From Schistosoma mansoni (lineage: Eukaryota; Platyhelminthes; Trematoda; Strigeidida; Schistosomatidae), in the NCBI RefSeq assembly GCF_000237925.1, contig NW_017386000.1:1-64000 (forward strand): a stretch of DNA of 64,000 nucleotides. Reading direction: 5' to 3'. Below the pieces are notes generated by a model. It saw only the letters and a program-made list of their open reading frames with translations. It had not been told where the DNA came from and searched no databases. Each line of letters begins with the position of its first letter. The stretch's first letter is position 1. Shown piece by piece: positions 45,778 through 57,009 of this stretch. The position numbers were made by a program, and so were the translations under genes.

Positions 45778-46562
45778 GATAATGCAATGAGAAGACGAAG
45801 TTTATCAGAATTATGTGATATATTAGCGCAATACATTTCGAACAATCTGATCACACATATACTTGTTAAGGCATTTTTATATGAAAATTAAAAGGTCAAC
45901 TAGACAGGTTAAGGTAAGAAAATAAATAAAGTACACAAAAACAATGTGATGACTACTCTGGATAATAAATCAGCATTACCAGGGTATGTTAAGGGTAAGA
46001 ACAAATTGTTTTTAAACATAAAGGGGGTTTCAGTGGACAAACATCTTCCATTGCGAAACATTTGGTTGAAAATGGTCATAAGGTTGACATCAAATCANNN
46101 NNNNNNNNNNNNNNNNNNNNNNNNNNNNNNNNNNNNNNNNNNNNNNNNNNNNNNNNNNNNNNNNNNNNNNNNNNNNNNNNNNNNNNNNNNNNNNNNNNNN
46201 NNNNNNNNNNNNNNNNNNNNNNNNNNNNNNNNNNNNNNNNNNNNNNNNNNNNNNNNNNNNNNNNNNNNNNNNNNNNNNNNNNNNNNNNNNNNNNNNNAAA
46301 AACAATTTGTTCTTACCCTTAACATACCCTGGTAATGCTGATTTATTATCCAGAGTAGTCATCACATTGTTTTTGTGTACTTTATTTATTTTCTTACCTT
46401 AACCTGTCTAGTTGACCTTTTAATTTTCATATAAAAATGCCTTAACAAGTATATGTGTGATCAGATTGTTCGAAATGTATTGCGCTAATATATCACATAA
46501 TTCTGATAAACTTCGTCTTCTCATTGCATTATCGAAATTCATCGAAGGGACTAATTGTTTTA
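45778..46562 (+). mobile_element. Penelope-like element insertion with inverted 5' copy
   Basis: The insert splits the RTE RT frame and is flanked by the 12-bp direct repeat AATGATAGTTTC (45766-45777 and 46563-46574). On the plus strand the GIY-YIG endonuclease is readable on both sides of the N gap: 'SIAKHLVENGHKVDIKS' (46048-46097), and 'KQFVLTLNIPW' then stop (46298-46332). Its 3' UTR follows to about 46537. The left end (45774-46013) is an exact inverted copy of 46298-46537. Inverted partial copies at the 5' end are known for Penelope-like elements. The family is the same as at 19258-19829. Confidence 0.82.
46098..46297. other. Scaffold gap of exactly 200 N
   Basis: Two hundred N, a round number that usually marks a join of unknown size. 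The flanks are inverted repeats, which explains why assembly stopped. Frames crossing it are artefacts apart from the flanking residues. Confidence 0.98.
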
Positions 46563-47170
46563 AATGATAGTTTCACTTGACTTAAAAGCAGCATTTGACT
46601 CTGTAGACCGAGAGGTTCTGTGGCAGTGTCTGTCATTGAAAGTTGTACCTGAGAAGTACATAAACCATGTGAAGGCTCCTAACTCGAACACTACCAGTCG
46701 AGTCAGAGCTTATGGCGAACTATCATTTGATTTTGCAACCTCAAGTGGTGTCCGACAAGGTTGTCAACTATCTCTATTTTTGTTTACTTTCATCACAGAC
46801 CTACTGCTGGAAATAACTCGTGAACTGTAAACACGAGGAAATCAAGCTGGCTCCGGACGTGGCTGTACCGACCACATATTCAGCATTCGTAGATGCAGAC
46901 CACTTGGATGGTGTACGGTTGACTATCGTAAAAAATGATTGAAGACTGTGTGACATGGTTCAGAATCGATCACAATGGCGTAGGTGTATACACTCTCTGA
47001 CTTCCCTTAAACTATGAGATTAAAATTGCTTCATATCTATCTTTCTTCCCGTACTATATCCTTATATACAATCTTTCTTTTATATATTACCATCATTAAA
47101 TTAACTACTTATCTGAATTCGGTGTACATCTTGTTGTGCTAATAAGGTATGACAACTTGGACCGATGCAT
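46563..47170 (+). pseudogene. RTE LINE A, RT palm remnant and 3' UTR
   Basis: It resumes the interrupted frame with 'IVSLDLKAAFDSVDREVLWQ' and reaches 'TSSGVRQGCQLSLFLFTFI' (46564-46830). The YADD region is gone. Instead a 66-bp stretch at about 46826-46892 repeats an upstream RT segment ('NQAGSGRGCTDHIFSIR', equivalent to 45663-45730) and is followed at once by the RTE 3' UTR, shared with 4560-4980. Confidence 0.75.
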
Positions 47171-47324
47171 ATATGTGCCTGGTCCTACGTTGTAGCTGAC
47201 TGACTGAAAAAAATCCAGTGTTCTGAAAAATGGTACTAAATATGTTATGCTTTAAGAAGAGGAAGAACGATACAAGAAGCAATCGAGTGATGATGTGTTG
47301 CACAGATATACACACACTGAGTGT

Positions 47325-47965
47325 CTATCTATCATCTGTAACACTGATATCAGTCGCGCTTTTAAACCATTCTGTATCCACCGGAGGCAATGTATATTCC
47401 AACTTTGGCCATAGCTTTGGTTTCCCAATATTAGACGAGCAAGGCATTTGACCATATAATTCGCATATACATTGGCGCGGGAACCTACAGTTGATTAAGA
47501 AATGATTAGATTTTTTAGAATAAAAATTACTCCGTGCCAAAACTTGATGGGTTTTTTGTAGTCAAGTTATTCACCAAGGAACTCTCAGATGGAGCAGGCT
47601 TCCCAAGAAGTGTTATCAAGTGATCATAGATATCGGAATTCTTTCGAAAAGCACAATTTACCACTTGTTCTTCGTTTTTTTCAAGGTAAATTTTAATAAA
47701 TGGAGTCGGAAACATATTTTTGAACGTTATTATCTAGTGAGTTAGTTAGAAATGCGTATTAAATAATTACCTGGACGTTTGGATTTCTGAATTGTAAAGG
47801 AGGAAGATGCCATTTAATGAATTCATCACATCCGTGTGATATTTCTGCTCCGGGGACATGATTGATGACAATAATCTTGACACCATCGTTCAGAAGTATT
47901 CGTCCAGCTTCTAAGTACTTTTTAGTCCTTGTCACCGCAGCACGTCCACCCTTCAGAAACGGCAT
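47325..47965 (-). CDS. MRPS25: Mitochondrial small-subunit ribosomal protein mS25
   Basis: Three exons: 47965-47771, 47733-47531 and 47484-47325. They are separated by GT-AG micro-introns of 37 bp (phase 0) and 46 bp (phase 2). The spliced length is 558 bp, 185 residues plus stop, slightly longer than vertebrate mS25. mS25 has the thioredoxin-like L51/S25/CI-B8 fold and sits in the small subunit of the mitochondrial ribosome. Diagnostic stretches: MPFLKGG at the start, then TRTKKYLEAGRILL and KIIVINH; PPLQFRNPNVQ across into ITFKNMFPTPFIKIYL at the first splice junction; and CICELYGQMPCS near the C-terminus, with the conserved cysteines. The ATG at 47965 fits the family start. It overlaps no transposon and is the only intact gene between 40.6 and 63.3 kb. 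Confidence 0.95.
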
Positions 47966-49515
47966 TCTCCAGAAGTTATAATCTAGTTTTTCAAGTTCAC
48001 AAGAGAAAGGCTTGTAAATGTTTTGAAAGATTCTGTAGTCTAATGAAACTTAATTTATTAGATGAGGTTCTATATCGCTTATTTATATTTTTTGTCAAGT
48101 TCGTAACTTTAGGCTTACTAGCTGTCGATATGTATAAACTGCATATACAGCCTGAAACCAAATCTTCAAAAGTACTATTTTATAAACATTTTACTACACC
48201 ACACTTCCTAACTCTTTTATACGGCTAGTGTTGCTATTTGAACCAAAATAGAACCATAAACTTTTGTATTTCCTGGTTTGCTTACCTATTTTACTTTCTT
48301 GTGAATAGAAACACCGCAAAGATATATTAGAAATGACCAAATAGCATTTTTGGGCCTAATAATCTGAACAAGGTGGGTTAATTGAAAAAAAAAACCCAGC
48401 TACTCTTCAATTAAATATCATTCACTAAGTTTGAGCGCACGATTGACATCAGACCTCCAACTTTTCTAAAAAATGAAAATGCTATTGATTTAACTCCCCA
48501 ACCAATTTCAAAGCCTTGAGCTAAAATCTGCTGAGTCAGACCTAGTTTTCTGGGGGGGGGAAGATGATACATCGGGGTAATCAGAAAAATAATGAGTGAG
48601 TGTGACTTCACAAGAAATAGCTTTTATTTCTAATAGATGAGGCATATATATTTCAGCGATAAGGGTTGGGATAGTAAATCTATCCCCTAAGCCGAGTTTT
48701 TCATGTTGCAGAGGAAGCAGTAAACACTAGTCAAGTAAATAATCTGCGTTCCATTTATCAACCATTTAAGAGAAATCTTAGGACAATGGTCTTGTGATAA
48801 CCACTAGAAAATAAGCCTAGCTAATCGAATACCCGAGACGCTTGCTGCTATAAGTAATTATTTATTTGCTGTCGAACAGGAAGTCAAAAATACACTTATG
48901 GTCTGAGTGTGGTTCAGAATTTTATTGTCATGTTATAAAACAATTATGTGCTGTTGTCTGGCTTCAATCATATTCTTGAACTAAATATACCATTTCATTT
49001 TGTAAGGCGAAAAGTTTTGTGACGGTTTACATCACTGACAGGGAAGTATGCCACCTTACTTACAGCTTTCTAGGAGGGAAATTGTTATCAAATATTAGAC
49101 AGGACAGTATAAAGTGACTGGTTGATCAAAGTTATATACTCAAATCGTTTTTCACTGTTTTTGTTCTGTGGATAATTCAGAAAGTAACATGGACTTCTGT
49201 TCCCTTAGCTTTCGACTGACGCACTATGACGACTAACATCATTGACTTAGAAAAAAAATGACGATGTCTGAAACAAAACATGTAAGGCTGTGAATTTACT
49301 GTTAGTTTGACTCCTGTGAGAAGCTGAAGATTTTCAGTTGTCCCAAAAGATGATGGCAACGCTTCAGTGGTACCGTCCACTGACGGAGATTACTGATCAA
49401 TAGAAGGTCAAACTGTCGCCCACCATTTGAGCAACGCATTACTTAATGACCTTGGCGCCGCATTCATTTATCTTCCACTGCTGAGTGAGGATAAACACCA
49501 CATTATCAGATCATC
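47966..49515. other. No gene recognised
   Basis: Upstream region of MRPS25 (its promoter must lie here) and further AT-rich DNA. A run of nine or ten G occurs at about 48552. Frames at 47929-48228 (+) and 48411-48611 (-) have no recognisable family. Confidence 0.4.
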
Positions 49516-50290
49516 TAAATGGTTTAAATGGTTTTGGACGGAGTAGAGGAAGGTTTCGCTTAACCTGCTCCCGTATTTAGTATCAGTGAGTGATCGATAC
49601 CTCCAGGAAGGAACCTAGGTATATTATTGATAAAATAGAAGAAGTTGGTAAACCATAGGAAGGTACTATCCTTAGTCCTTAAGAATATAACAAGTTTTCT
49701 CTCGAAAGACTCCTGTGAGGTCTTTTGGACTAGCTCAACCGGTAGCGAATCCCAGCATTTGATTACTCCTAAGGAGTTGGAGGTATGCATACAGTCCGTT
49801 CTGCTATGTTTAGCTTCAGTTTCTTGGTGTTTCTACTTCGGTTTTTGTTGAGACCAAGCTTAATTAGGTGTTAAAGGGGATGTCCAGAAGTTCCAAGGAT
49901 ACTTTAAGCCACTAGATTGTCGCCTCTAAGACGCCTGTACTCTAGTGGGTAAAGGTTAGGTGATTGGAGACGCTCTTCATAAGGCTTGAATTTGAGTCAC
50001 CGAATTGGTTTTGTGGCTCGCCGTTGGATACATTCCAGAGTGTCTCTATGCTTTTGGAGTGAGGAAGGAAATACTATGTTTCCGCACTCTAAGTAGGTAC
50101 GAATAAAACTGTTGAAGATTATGTGGAAAGTTCTGTGTAACTGGCCGAAAATCCGCTTCAATGCCACAAGTGCGTGGTTTGTTCGAAAAGCACTTTTGTC
50201 GCGGTTAGCTTGAGGCTTCAAATTTTAGAGTACTAATACCCCCGGATTTTTCAACTTAGGATACCTCTAGAGAGGAGTTACACAAGTTGT
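49516..50290 (-). pseudogene. CR1-like LINE, 3' fragment
   Basis: The minus-strand match to the C-terminal part of the LINE at 26635-29412. Segments: 'TYNLCNSSLEVS' (about 50290-50256), 'LVALKRIFGQLHRTFHIIFN', 'SFIRTYLECGNIVFPSSLQK', 'DTLECIQRRATK' (to about 49997), then 'VIKCWDSLPVELVQ' and 'KRKLVIFLRTKDSTFLW'. The 3' UTR ends at 49516 with 'ccatttaaaccattta'. The copy is 5'-truncated and has shifts. Confidence 0.78.
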
Positions 50291-50413
50291 AGGTATGTTG
50301 AAGTAGTTTGTAATAAAAAGTTATTGGAGGTATGACTTTTGTTATGTTGTTTTTTTCTATTAATACTGACTGCCCTACACTTGACACGTTCGTAACATGA
50401 TTAGGCAGTGCAT

Positions 50414-50466
50414 GCAGTGGTAAATAAATCCGCGAAATAAATAGTTCCATAAGTTTTAGGCACAGA
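50414..50466 (+). mobile_element. Remnant of a Boudicca-like LTR start
   Basis: 'tgcagtggtaaataaatccgcgaaataaatagttccataag' matches the first 45 or so bases of the LTRs at 12547, 13047 and 14961. Nothing more of the element is present. It lies between a truncated RTE element and a truncated CR1-like element. Confidence 0.6.
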
Positions 50467-50479
50467 GTAAAATTGCTCT

Positions 50480-52960
50480 CACCGTTGTAGATCCGATCTT
50501 TTACAGCCAGACTAACATCACGAAGGTGCCAAAGATGGCCCAGATTGGAATATGCCACTCTGGCTTTCACTATACGTGTGTCGATCTCATCACTCACGCC
50601 CCCACCAGCACTTATGTAGCTACCTAGATTCACGAACTTCTCAACTATTTCAATCTGCTCACCCCCCAATGTGAGTACAGGATAAGAATCCTGCCAGTCT
50701 TGTAAGAGTAATTTGCACTTTGAAGGCGCAAAGCACATACCGTACTTGCAGACACTGATTGCCAACTGATTAAGTGTGGATTGCATGCCTTGGGCATTAT
50801 CACACAGTAAGGCAATATCATCCGCATACTCGAGGTCGAGAAGTCTTTCTCGAGGTAACAGATTCACACCGCCATTACTTACATCCATCAGAGCTGTTTC
50901 CAGAATGTCATCGATAGCAAAGTTGAAGAGGAATGATGAGATTGGGCAACTCTGCCTAACTCCACTGCTTGAATGGAACAAGGGAGAAAGGTGGTTGTAT
51001 GCCCTCACTCTGCCTGAGGTGTTTGTATACAGGGCCTTTAAGATGTTAATAAACTCCTCAGACACACCCTTCTTCAATAGACAATCCCAGAGAACAGTGT
51101 TGTCCAAGGAATTGAAGGCAGCCCTGATATCAAGAAACACTACGATTGTTGGCCTGCGATAAGTATGACGGTGTTCTAACATTTGGCGGAGGGTGAAGAT
51201 GTGATCAATGCATCCTTGACCAGAACGAAAACCAGCCTGCTCCTCGCGAGTCAATCGTTCTCGGGTTTCAAACAATCTACGAAGAATGACAGAAGCCAAT
51301 AGTTTGGACGCAATCGGAAGTAGACTTATCCCCCGATAGTTGTTACAGGAACAACGTGAACCCTTTTTAAAGATAGGGACGACTATCGATTCATTCCATG
51401 ACTTTGGAACACTCTCTAGCTCCCAGACCTTTGTAAACAATGCAGTCAATTCCTTAGTCAGATAGCCACCACCATCTTTAAAAAGAGCCGGAGTTAAGTC
51501 ATCTGTGCTCGGTGATTTGTAGCGTTTCAAGAGTTGGAGTTCTTTGCGGACTTCCGCCTCATTTGGTTGATCAGTCTTTACCAGCCATGGGGGCAGGACA
51601 AACTGGTCCATGTTGCTGGAGCAACAGGCCAGTTGAACTGCCCTTCGAAAAATTCCGCCCATCCTCCAAGACGTCGATAGATGTTAGTGATTGGCATCCA
51701 GTCATCCTCACAGATTGTTTCACTCACACCAGACTTCTTGTTGCCAGTGGCTCGGATGAGTTGGAAGAGCTTCCGGCAGTAACTAGATGCAGCTGCTGCT
51801 TCCATCTCATTTGCACGCTCCGACCACCAAACTTCTCGGTTCTTACACAAGCTTTGCCCGATTTCGTTGCGTAATAGCCTTCGTTTATGGTCAAACTCAC
51901 GGTCACCCGGAGTAGACCGACGGGCCTCGATCAGTTTCAAGGAGTCAGAAGAACGTTTTGCGACGCCGCAAGCGGCTTTACTCGCCATTTTCATGGCGTC
52001 GTGAAGATGCAACCAATGCTCATCTATACTTTTCGGTGAGATGGTAGCTAGCCTAGAAGCTAGCTCTGTTCGATACTTACTTGCGACAGAAGTTGCAACC
52101 AGTTTACTAACATCAGTCTTTTGATGACGGTCAATTTGCTGGCCACTGAAAAGTAAGGTGAGATTGGCTCAGACCAGGGCATGATCACAGTCCATATAAG
52201 TACTCAAAAAGGAGCTGCAGTCTCGCACACAAACACGCCAGCGGTAGATGATAGCGATGTGATCAATCTGAGTTCAGGCTTGAGATGCAGAGGGAGGACG
52301 CCAGCTGGCACACCGGCGATGACTGTGCCGTAAGTTAGTGCTAGCCAGAAACAGGTTGTGGTCTGTGCACAGTTGCAGCAAACGGTCCCCGTTATCTGTC
52401 CTGCGACCAACAAGTCCCCATCGGGAACCTAGATGACTCGTCTGTGCCTAGATGCCCGACCTGTGCATTCAAGGCTCCGGCTAGTACCACAATATCTGTC
52501 GAGCGCGCTTTCTGGAGAAGAACAGTCAACTGGTGCTAGAATTCATCCTTGATTACATCCGGGCTGAAATTTATCGGGGCATAGGCGGAGATGACGAAAA
52601 GACACCGATTCTCACACCGATTTCTTCTCACTTTGATCAAACTTTCTAATCCAATTCGCTTAGAGCGACACCAACGCCGGCAAGACCAGACGAAGATGCT
52701 ACAGGGTCCCGCATAAACGCACGTGAAACAAGCTTTTCGAAGCGACAGATGGAGAGTGGATTTGTAGTACTTCACTATAGTCTTGAATACGAGTCTCGGG
52801 TAGACAACAAACTTCAACATTAAGATTTTCCAAAGACATAGCCAGCCCTATCTGTTGTCCGATCTGCATTGGTGTGCGAACGTTGAAGGAGGCCAGTTTG
52901 AACGGCGTACGTGGTTTCAGAAAAGCTGGTTCAGTATTCGTATTCGGTAGAAGCATTCAA
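50480..52960 (-). pseudogene. RTE-clade LINE (SR2/Perere-3-like) with intact RT core
   Basis: Minus strand. The endonuclease starts at about 52910 ('LASFNVRTPMQIGQQIGLAM', 'VCCLPETRIQD') and is broken by several shifts down to about 52150. A linker frame (52012-51578) has 'NREVWWSERANEMEAAAA'. The RT frame (51662-50480) is open: 'VPKSWNESIVVPIFKKGSRC', 'YRGISLLPIASKLLASVI', 'EEQAGFRSGQGCIDHIFTL', 'FLDIRAAFNSLDNTVLWD', 'SSGVRQSCPISSFLF', catalytic YADD (about 50832), 'VNLGSYISAGGGVSDEID' and 'NLGHLWHLRDVSLAVKDR'. It stops abruptly at about 50480, where an LTR remnant begins, so the C-terminal domain and 3' UTR are lost. It is the least damaged RTE RT in the window. Confidence 0.85.
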
Positions 52961-53164
52961 GTTCAACCAGACAGTGACTGGAGATCGTTTAGATGGAACA
53001 GAATTTCGACGATGAGCGAGCTGCTGCATAGGTTGGAAAGTAAGGATACACAAAATTAAGGATAAAAGGGAGTGAGTAAGCATCGTAAATAATAATGGTA
53101 ATAATAATAATAATGTAAATTGTCTGACTGTTAGTGGGAGCGAGAAAAGCATTGTGAGCAGAAA
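52961..53164. other. No gene recognised; possible RTE 5' UTR
   Basis: Short AT-rich spacer with a (taa)n run at 53098-53116. Confidence 0.4.
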
Positions 53165-53475
53165 ACGTTATTTCATGTTCGCGCGAGGGCTGTGATACTG
53201 CCCGGGTACCCAAACCGAAGCAGGTTGTCTTCTTAGGGGGCCACACCCCAAGCCTTTGACCTAAAGGTCTAACCCATAAGGCAGTGGAGCATCGTGAGGA
53301 GGTGCAGTCCCATGGTAGCCGGTGACAAACGATTGGTTCATACTCCATTTGTTCCTTCAGGATACTGGAGCCCATGTGCACCATTAGTTCGGAATCAGGG
53401 TTTTCCAACTCCCCCAGGTGGACTATCCGTGTCCACCAACCCGGGTAAAGCGCCGGATATTAGCTTAGTGAGCCT
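53165..53475 (-). repeat. Short interspersed repeat, copy 3 (truncated)
   Basis: The same family and strand as 3895-4310. The A-rich tail is missing and the block begins near 'cgcgagggctgtgatactgcc'. A frame equivalent to the other copies is open across the repeat (part of 53408-52989). Confidence 0.7.
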
Positions 53476-53494
53476 AGGTTAAACGCTTCCCTGT

Positions 53495-53615
53495 ATATCG
53501 ATAGCCTTTCAACTATATCTTCTAATCTCTTCATTTCTGACTTCAGATTTGACTAGGTTGGTGTACTTTAGTTATAAATGTGTTACGTGTTAAGGTGTTG
53601 CCAAACTCCGAAGTC
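53495..53615 (+). mobile_element. Remnant of a Boudicca-like LTR 3' half
   Basis: 'tttcaactatatcttctaatctcttcatttctgacttcagattt...' and '...aaggtgttgccaaactc' align with the 3' half of the LTR at 14961-15283 (15178-15262). The 5' half is absent. Confidence 0.5.
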
Positions 53616-54439
53616 CTGTAGAATCTTTATACCCTCAAAACACAATCTTAAAATTTTTCGTGTAAGCCAGCAGAAATGACTGATGACGAAGAGCACCGTT
53701 TATCATGAATTAAGATAGCATATCTAATAATCACCGCTTCATTTTTGTTGGTTGTCAGGTTCAAGGTCTAAATTTCAGATGGAAGCTTAGATTATCCTCA
53801 CCCGCAACTCAGATTAGGAGATAGAGGGGAATGAAAGTGGACTATTATCGTTGATATGAAGTTAGATCCATACTGATGTTGTGCCAATTAAGTTACATAA
53901 ACTCAACGATACATGGAATATTTTTAAAAGTAAGATAAACTTAAATTCCCTCAAAAATGGATGTAGGACATTATTTAAATGTCAGTGACTGAATTCCTTG
54001 ATCTTGGAATCATCACACAAATGTATTGACAGCGGAAGGAGATAAAAGACTTATAGAGCACTGTATATTCAAAAGAAAGACTAATAGGTCGTGTACACAC
54101 CAAAGCAATCTAAATATTCCGCGGATGCCCAGTGTTTAGTAGAGCTGCTGACCGTGACACCTTTGTGATCGAGAGATATAAACATGGCCAGACCAGAACT
54201 CAGGAAGTAAAATGTCCGAAGATGCGTTTAGAAGGTAGTCAGTGTGTTGAGAAGCATTCGAACCAAGCTGACCAGCCATCCTATAAGATGCTTATCTGCG
54301 TCTAGCAACATCTAATAGTCTTTTCTCACTCGAAGGATTTATGACGTACGTAGTTCTTACAATAATAAATGTACAGTGAAAAGTTCGACACATCGACGCA
54401 GAGATTATGCGTCTCGATTGTGTGTTGGGACGATCAACA
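53616..54439. other. No gene recognised
   Basis: About 0.8 kb of AT-rich DNA with no supported feature. Confidence 0.4.
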
Positions 54440-56150
54440 TTAATGAGGTTTACTTATAATAAAGAGGCTTCTGGCCGGTCGTTAGTGACTCTTTCTTTAG
54501 CTTCGTTCTTATTAATGACATAATACTCGAGTTCGTGATGGAGAACTTGATAGGGTCCTTTGTATGCAGCTTCTCGTGGTCGATAGTTTTAGTCTCGACT
54601 TACGAAAACGTGCGTATTAAGTCGTTAATTGGGGTGAACGAACACATTAGTTGATTTCGGTCGAGCACGTGTAGGTCTGACTGAACCAGCTGTGTTTATG
54701 AGTTTGCTCATGTGGGAATTAAGATCCACATTCAGCGATGAAGATAAAGGATTCGTAGCTTCACTGATTTCTAATCTTACAGTCCTTGAGGCTGAACATA
54801 CAATAACCGGGAAGACTTACATTCTACGTTTAACACTTGAAAAATGTCAAAATAGGTGAGCGCAGAAACAAAATCGAGATGGTATTGCTCCACCATGCGG
54901 GAGTTAATACTTTATATAACCCCTTTCCTTTCACATTGAACATATTACTTTAAATGCAGCCATAATATGTTCTTGTAATGTTCATAAAAAACATACTTAT
55001 TATGGAGATAAGATGGTGAGTGCAGATGAGAGGGTGACCCCTACTTAAGGTTCTGTAGGTTAGGTAGGCATATCGTGGCAAATCCAGTGTTAGGTTAGGT
55101 CTGTTATTCTAGCAGCATAGGTGGATGCAATAATACCAACGCATACTTAAATTCTACAAATCTATGAGGACATCGAGCACTGTTTCACACGTAACGTCTT
55201 TGATAAATACCGCTTCTAGCCATTGTGTGGAACAGTCCACATGTGTTGAGAGATAAGACTATCCATTTGGACATGCTTAGGGTCCCACCTAGTCGTGATA
55301 AAGACGGTCGAAACGAACATCAAGGGTTGCGAAAGAGCCCAGTGAACACTTGTTTTTTTCCAATAACCTTAGATTTCTACCGGCTTACACAGGGGCATGC
55401 TCACCCCCAACGTCTTTACTTACATCCGGTCAGTAAAACCGTCCTGTCATGAGCTTGATGGCTGCTCAGTCACCTGATTGAGAAAATTTGTGAAGCGTAT
55501 TGTAGACATTGAGTTGATGATGTCTCGGCACGATTAGACGATCCCTACCTGTAGATGTCACTTATTAAAGCTTCCTTACCTGTTACTATCTGCCTACCTT
55601 GTAGTCTCAGATTTTCCGAAGATAACTCGTTCCGAAGATCAGCGTCTTCTTGAGGCTAAGCGAGTTTCAGAAGGTTTATTCTCTGTAAAGTTGTACGAGA
55701 TAAGGCGTCCACCACTACATTATTTACCCTAGAAATGTGTGAGGATCTGCAGTAACCTGCGAAATGTGGTCCAGTAGTAGGGAATCTCGAGGAGGGAACC
55801 TATCTGCGGATGAGCTTAAAGAAAAGGTAGGAGGTTTGTGATTTGTGAAAAGAGTGAATTTTCGGACTTCAACAGAGTGTTGAAAGTGTCGTACAACACA
55901 ATATGTAAGTAGGAGTTCCCTACCGAATGTGCTATACCTCGATTCGTTGTCTAGCCACCGTCTCGAGAACAATGTCAAAAGTTGTCAGGTGTGGCTAAAC
56001 TATTGCTGTGAGACTACTCCGACTGCAAAATCCGACGCATCTACCACGATACTAATGAGCATTTGATGTCCTAGTATGCGAGCATGGATGTTTTTGCGAT
56101 AATATCTGGAACTGTGGAGAATGCTTCTTTGCACATTTGAAGTCTCAAAA
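54440..56150 (-). pseudogene. Decayed gypsy (Boudicca-like) pol
   Basis: Minus-strand pieces in element order. RNase H is at about 56150-55650; the 84-codon frame at 55978-55724 has 'ESRYSTFGRELLLTYCVVRH' and 'FTLFTNHKPPTFSL', where the usual TDHKP has become TNHKP. The integrase zinc-binding region is at about 55580-55225. The integrase C-terminal region is at about 54700-54440, with an 'AYKGPYQVL'-like segment. The integrase core is not recognisable, and 54700-55220 is unrelated. It is far older than the copy at 21400-26180. Confidence 0.75.
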
Positions 56151-57009
56151 ACTGTCATCGATGAAACTGTGGAAAATTTGGGGACAATTCATTGACCGAA
56201 ACAATTGCGCGAAATTTGGCGGAGTTTAGAAAAAATTAAAAAAATAATATTGTAGAAATGTTAATATTTGTATTATTATAAAGTCGGTCGACGTTTATGC
56301 CGATACACTGTCCTTATGAGTTGAATTTCAATTACATGTGCATTTGTAGGCTAACTGAAAGAACAAAAGTATAACCGTGAAAAAGGATTCCAACTGGTGC
56401 CCCAGTTAGTTTATAAGTTTGGTACAGTTTGTTTGGTTACGAGGAGATTTTCTCGACCTCATCATAACTTAACAGTGATAGAACTTAGTAATACTATTAA
56501 AACATATGAATTGTTGTCAAAATTCCTTCGATATGTGAAAATTCGTAGTTATGTGAATTTCGGACAGATAACTAACAGCAATTAGTTAAACATGAGTGTA
56601 TTCATGAGAGACATGCTCTAGACTCAATGTTCCTTATATTCATCTCTACCGGCTGATGGTGCATACTAGTTGCAAGTACCGCGTTTCGCATAAGTTAGAA
56701 AACGACTTATTACAAATATAGCGATTAGGAATTGTTGAAATCTACCACGCCTATGTGCCATAAATACAAATGCTGTGGTGTTGCACGACGCTTTCAGCTA
56801 AATAAAATCTTTACAAGATGATAAACAGTGAATGATGTTCATGTACTTACCAGGGAGAACATAAGTTGTAACCAAGGGGAGTACACTCCCAACTTATGTC
56901 TATGATAATGACTGGAACCTTAGTAAATGTTGGGGTAAATTCAACAGTGTTTTCAGGAGATTTGCTCGACTGCTTACACTGATGATTTGTATGAATGATT
57001 GTGTAGCTA
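56151..57009. other. No gene recognised
   Basis: AT-rich. The 62-codon frame at 56397-56585 (+) matches nothing known to me. Confidence 0.4.

Noticed and set aside
46098-46297. Long reading frames crossing this interval on both strands
   Set aside because: They consist of N translated as X. Only the few residues on each side are real (Penelope endonuclease).
47966-48228. 99-codon plus-strand frame overlapping the MRPS25 start
   Set aside because: No family match, and it lies antisense to the MRPS25 5' region.
51512-51874. 120-codon plus-strand frame
   Set aside because: Antisense shadow of the RTE linker and RT region.
53678-53700. CTGATGACGAAG string resembling a hammerhead
   Set aside because: There is no room for stem II between CTGATGA and GAA, and stems I and III do not pair.
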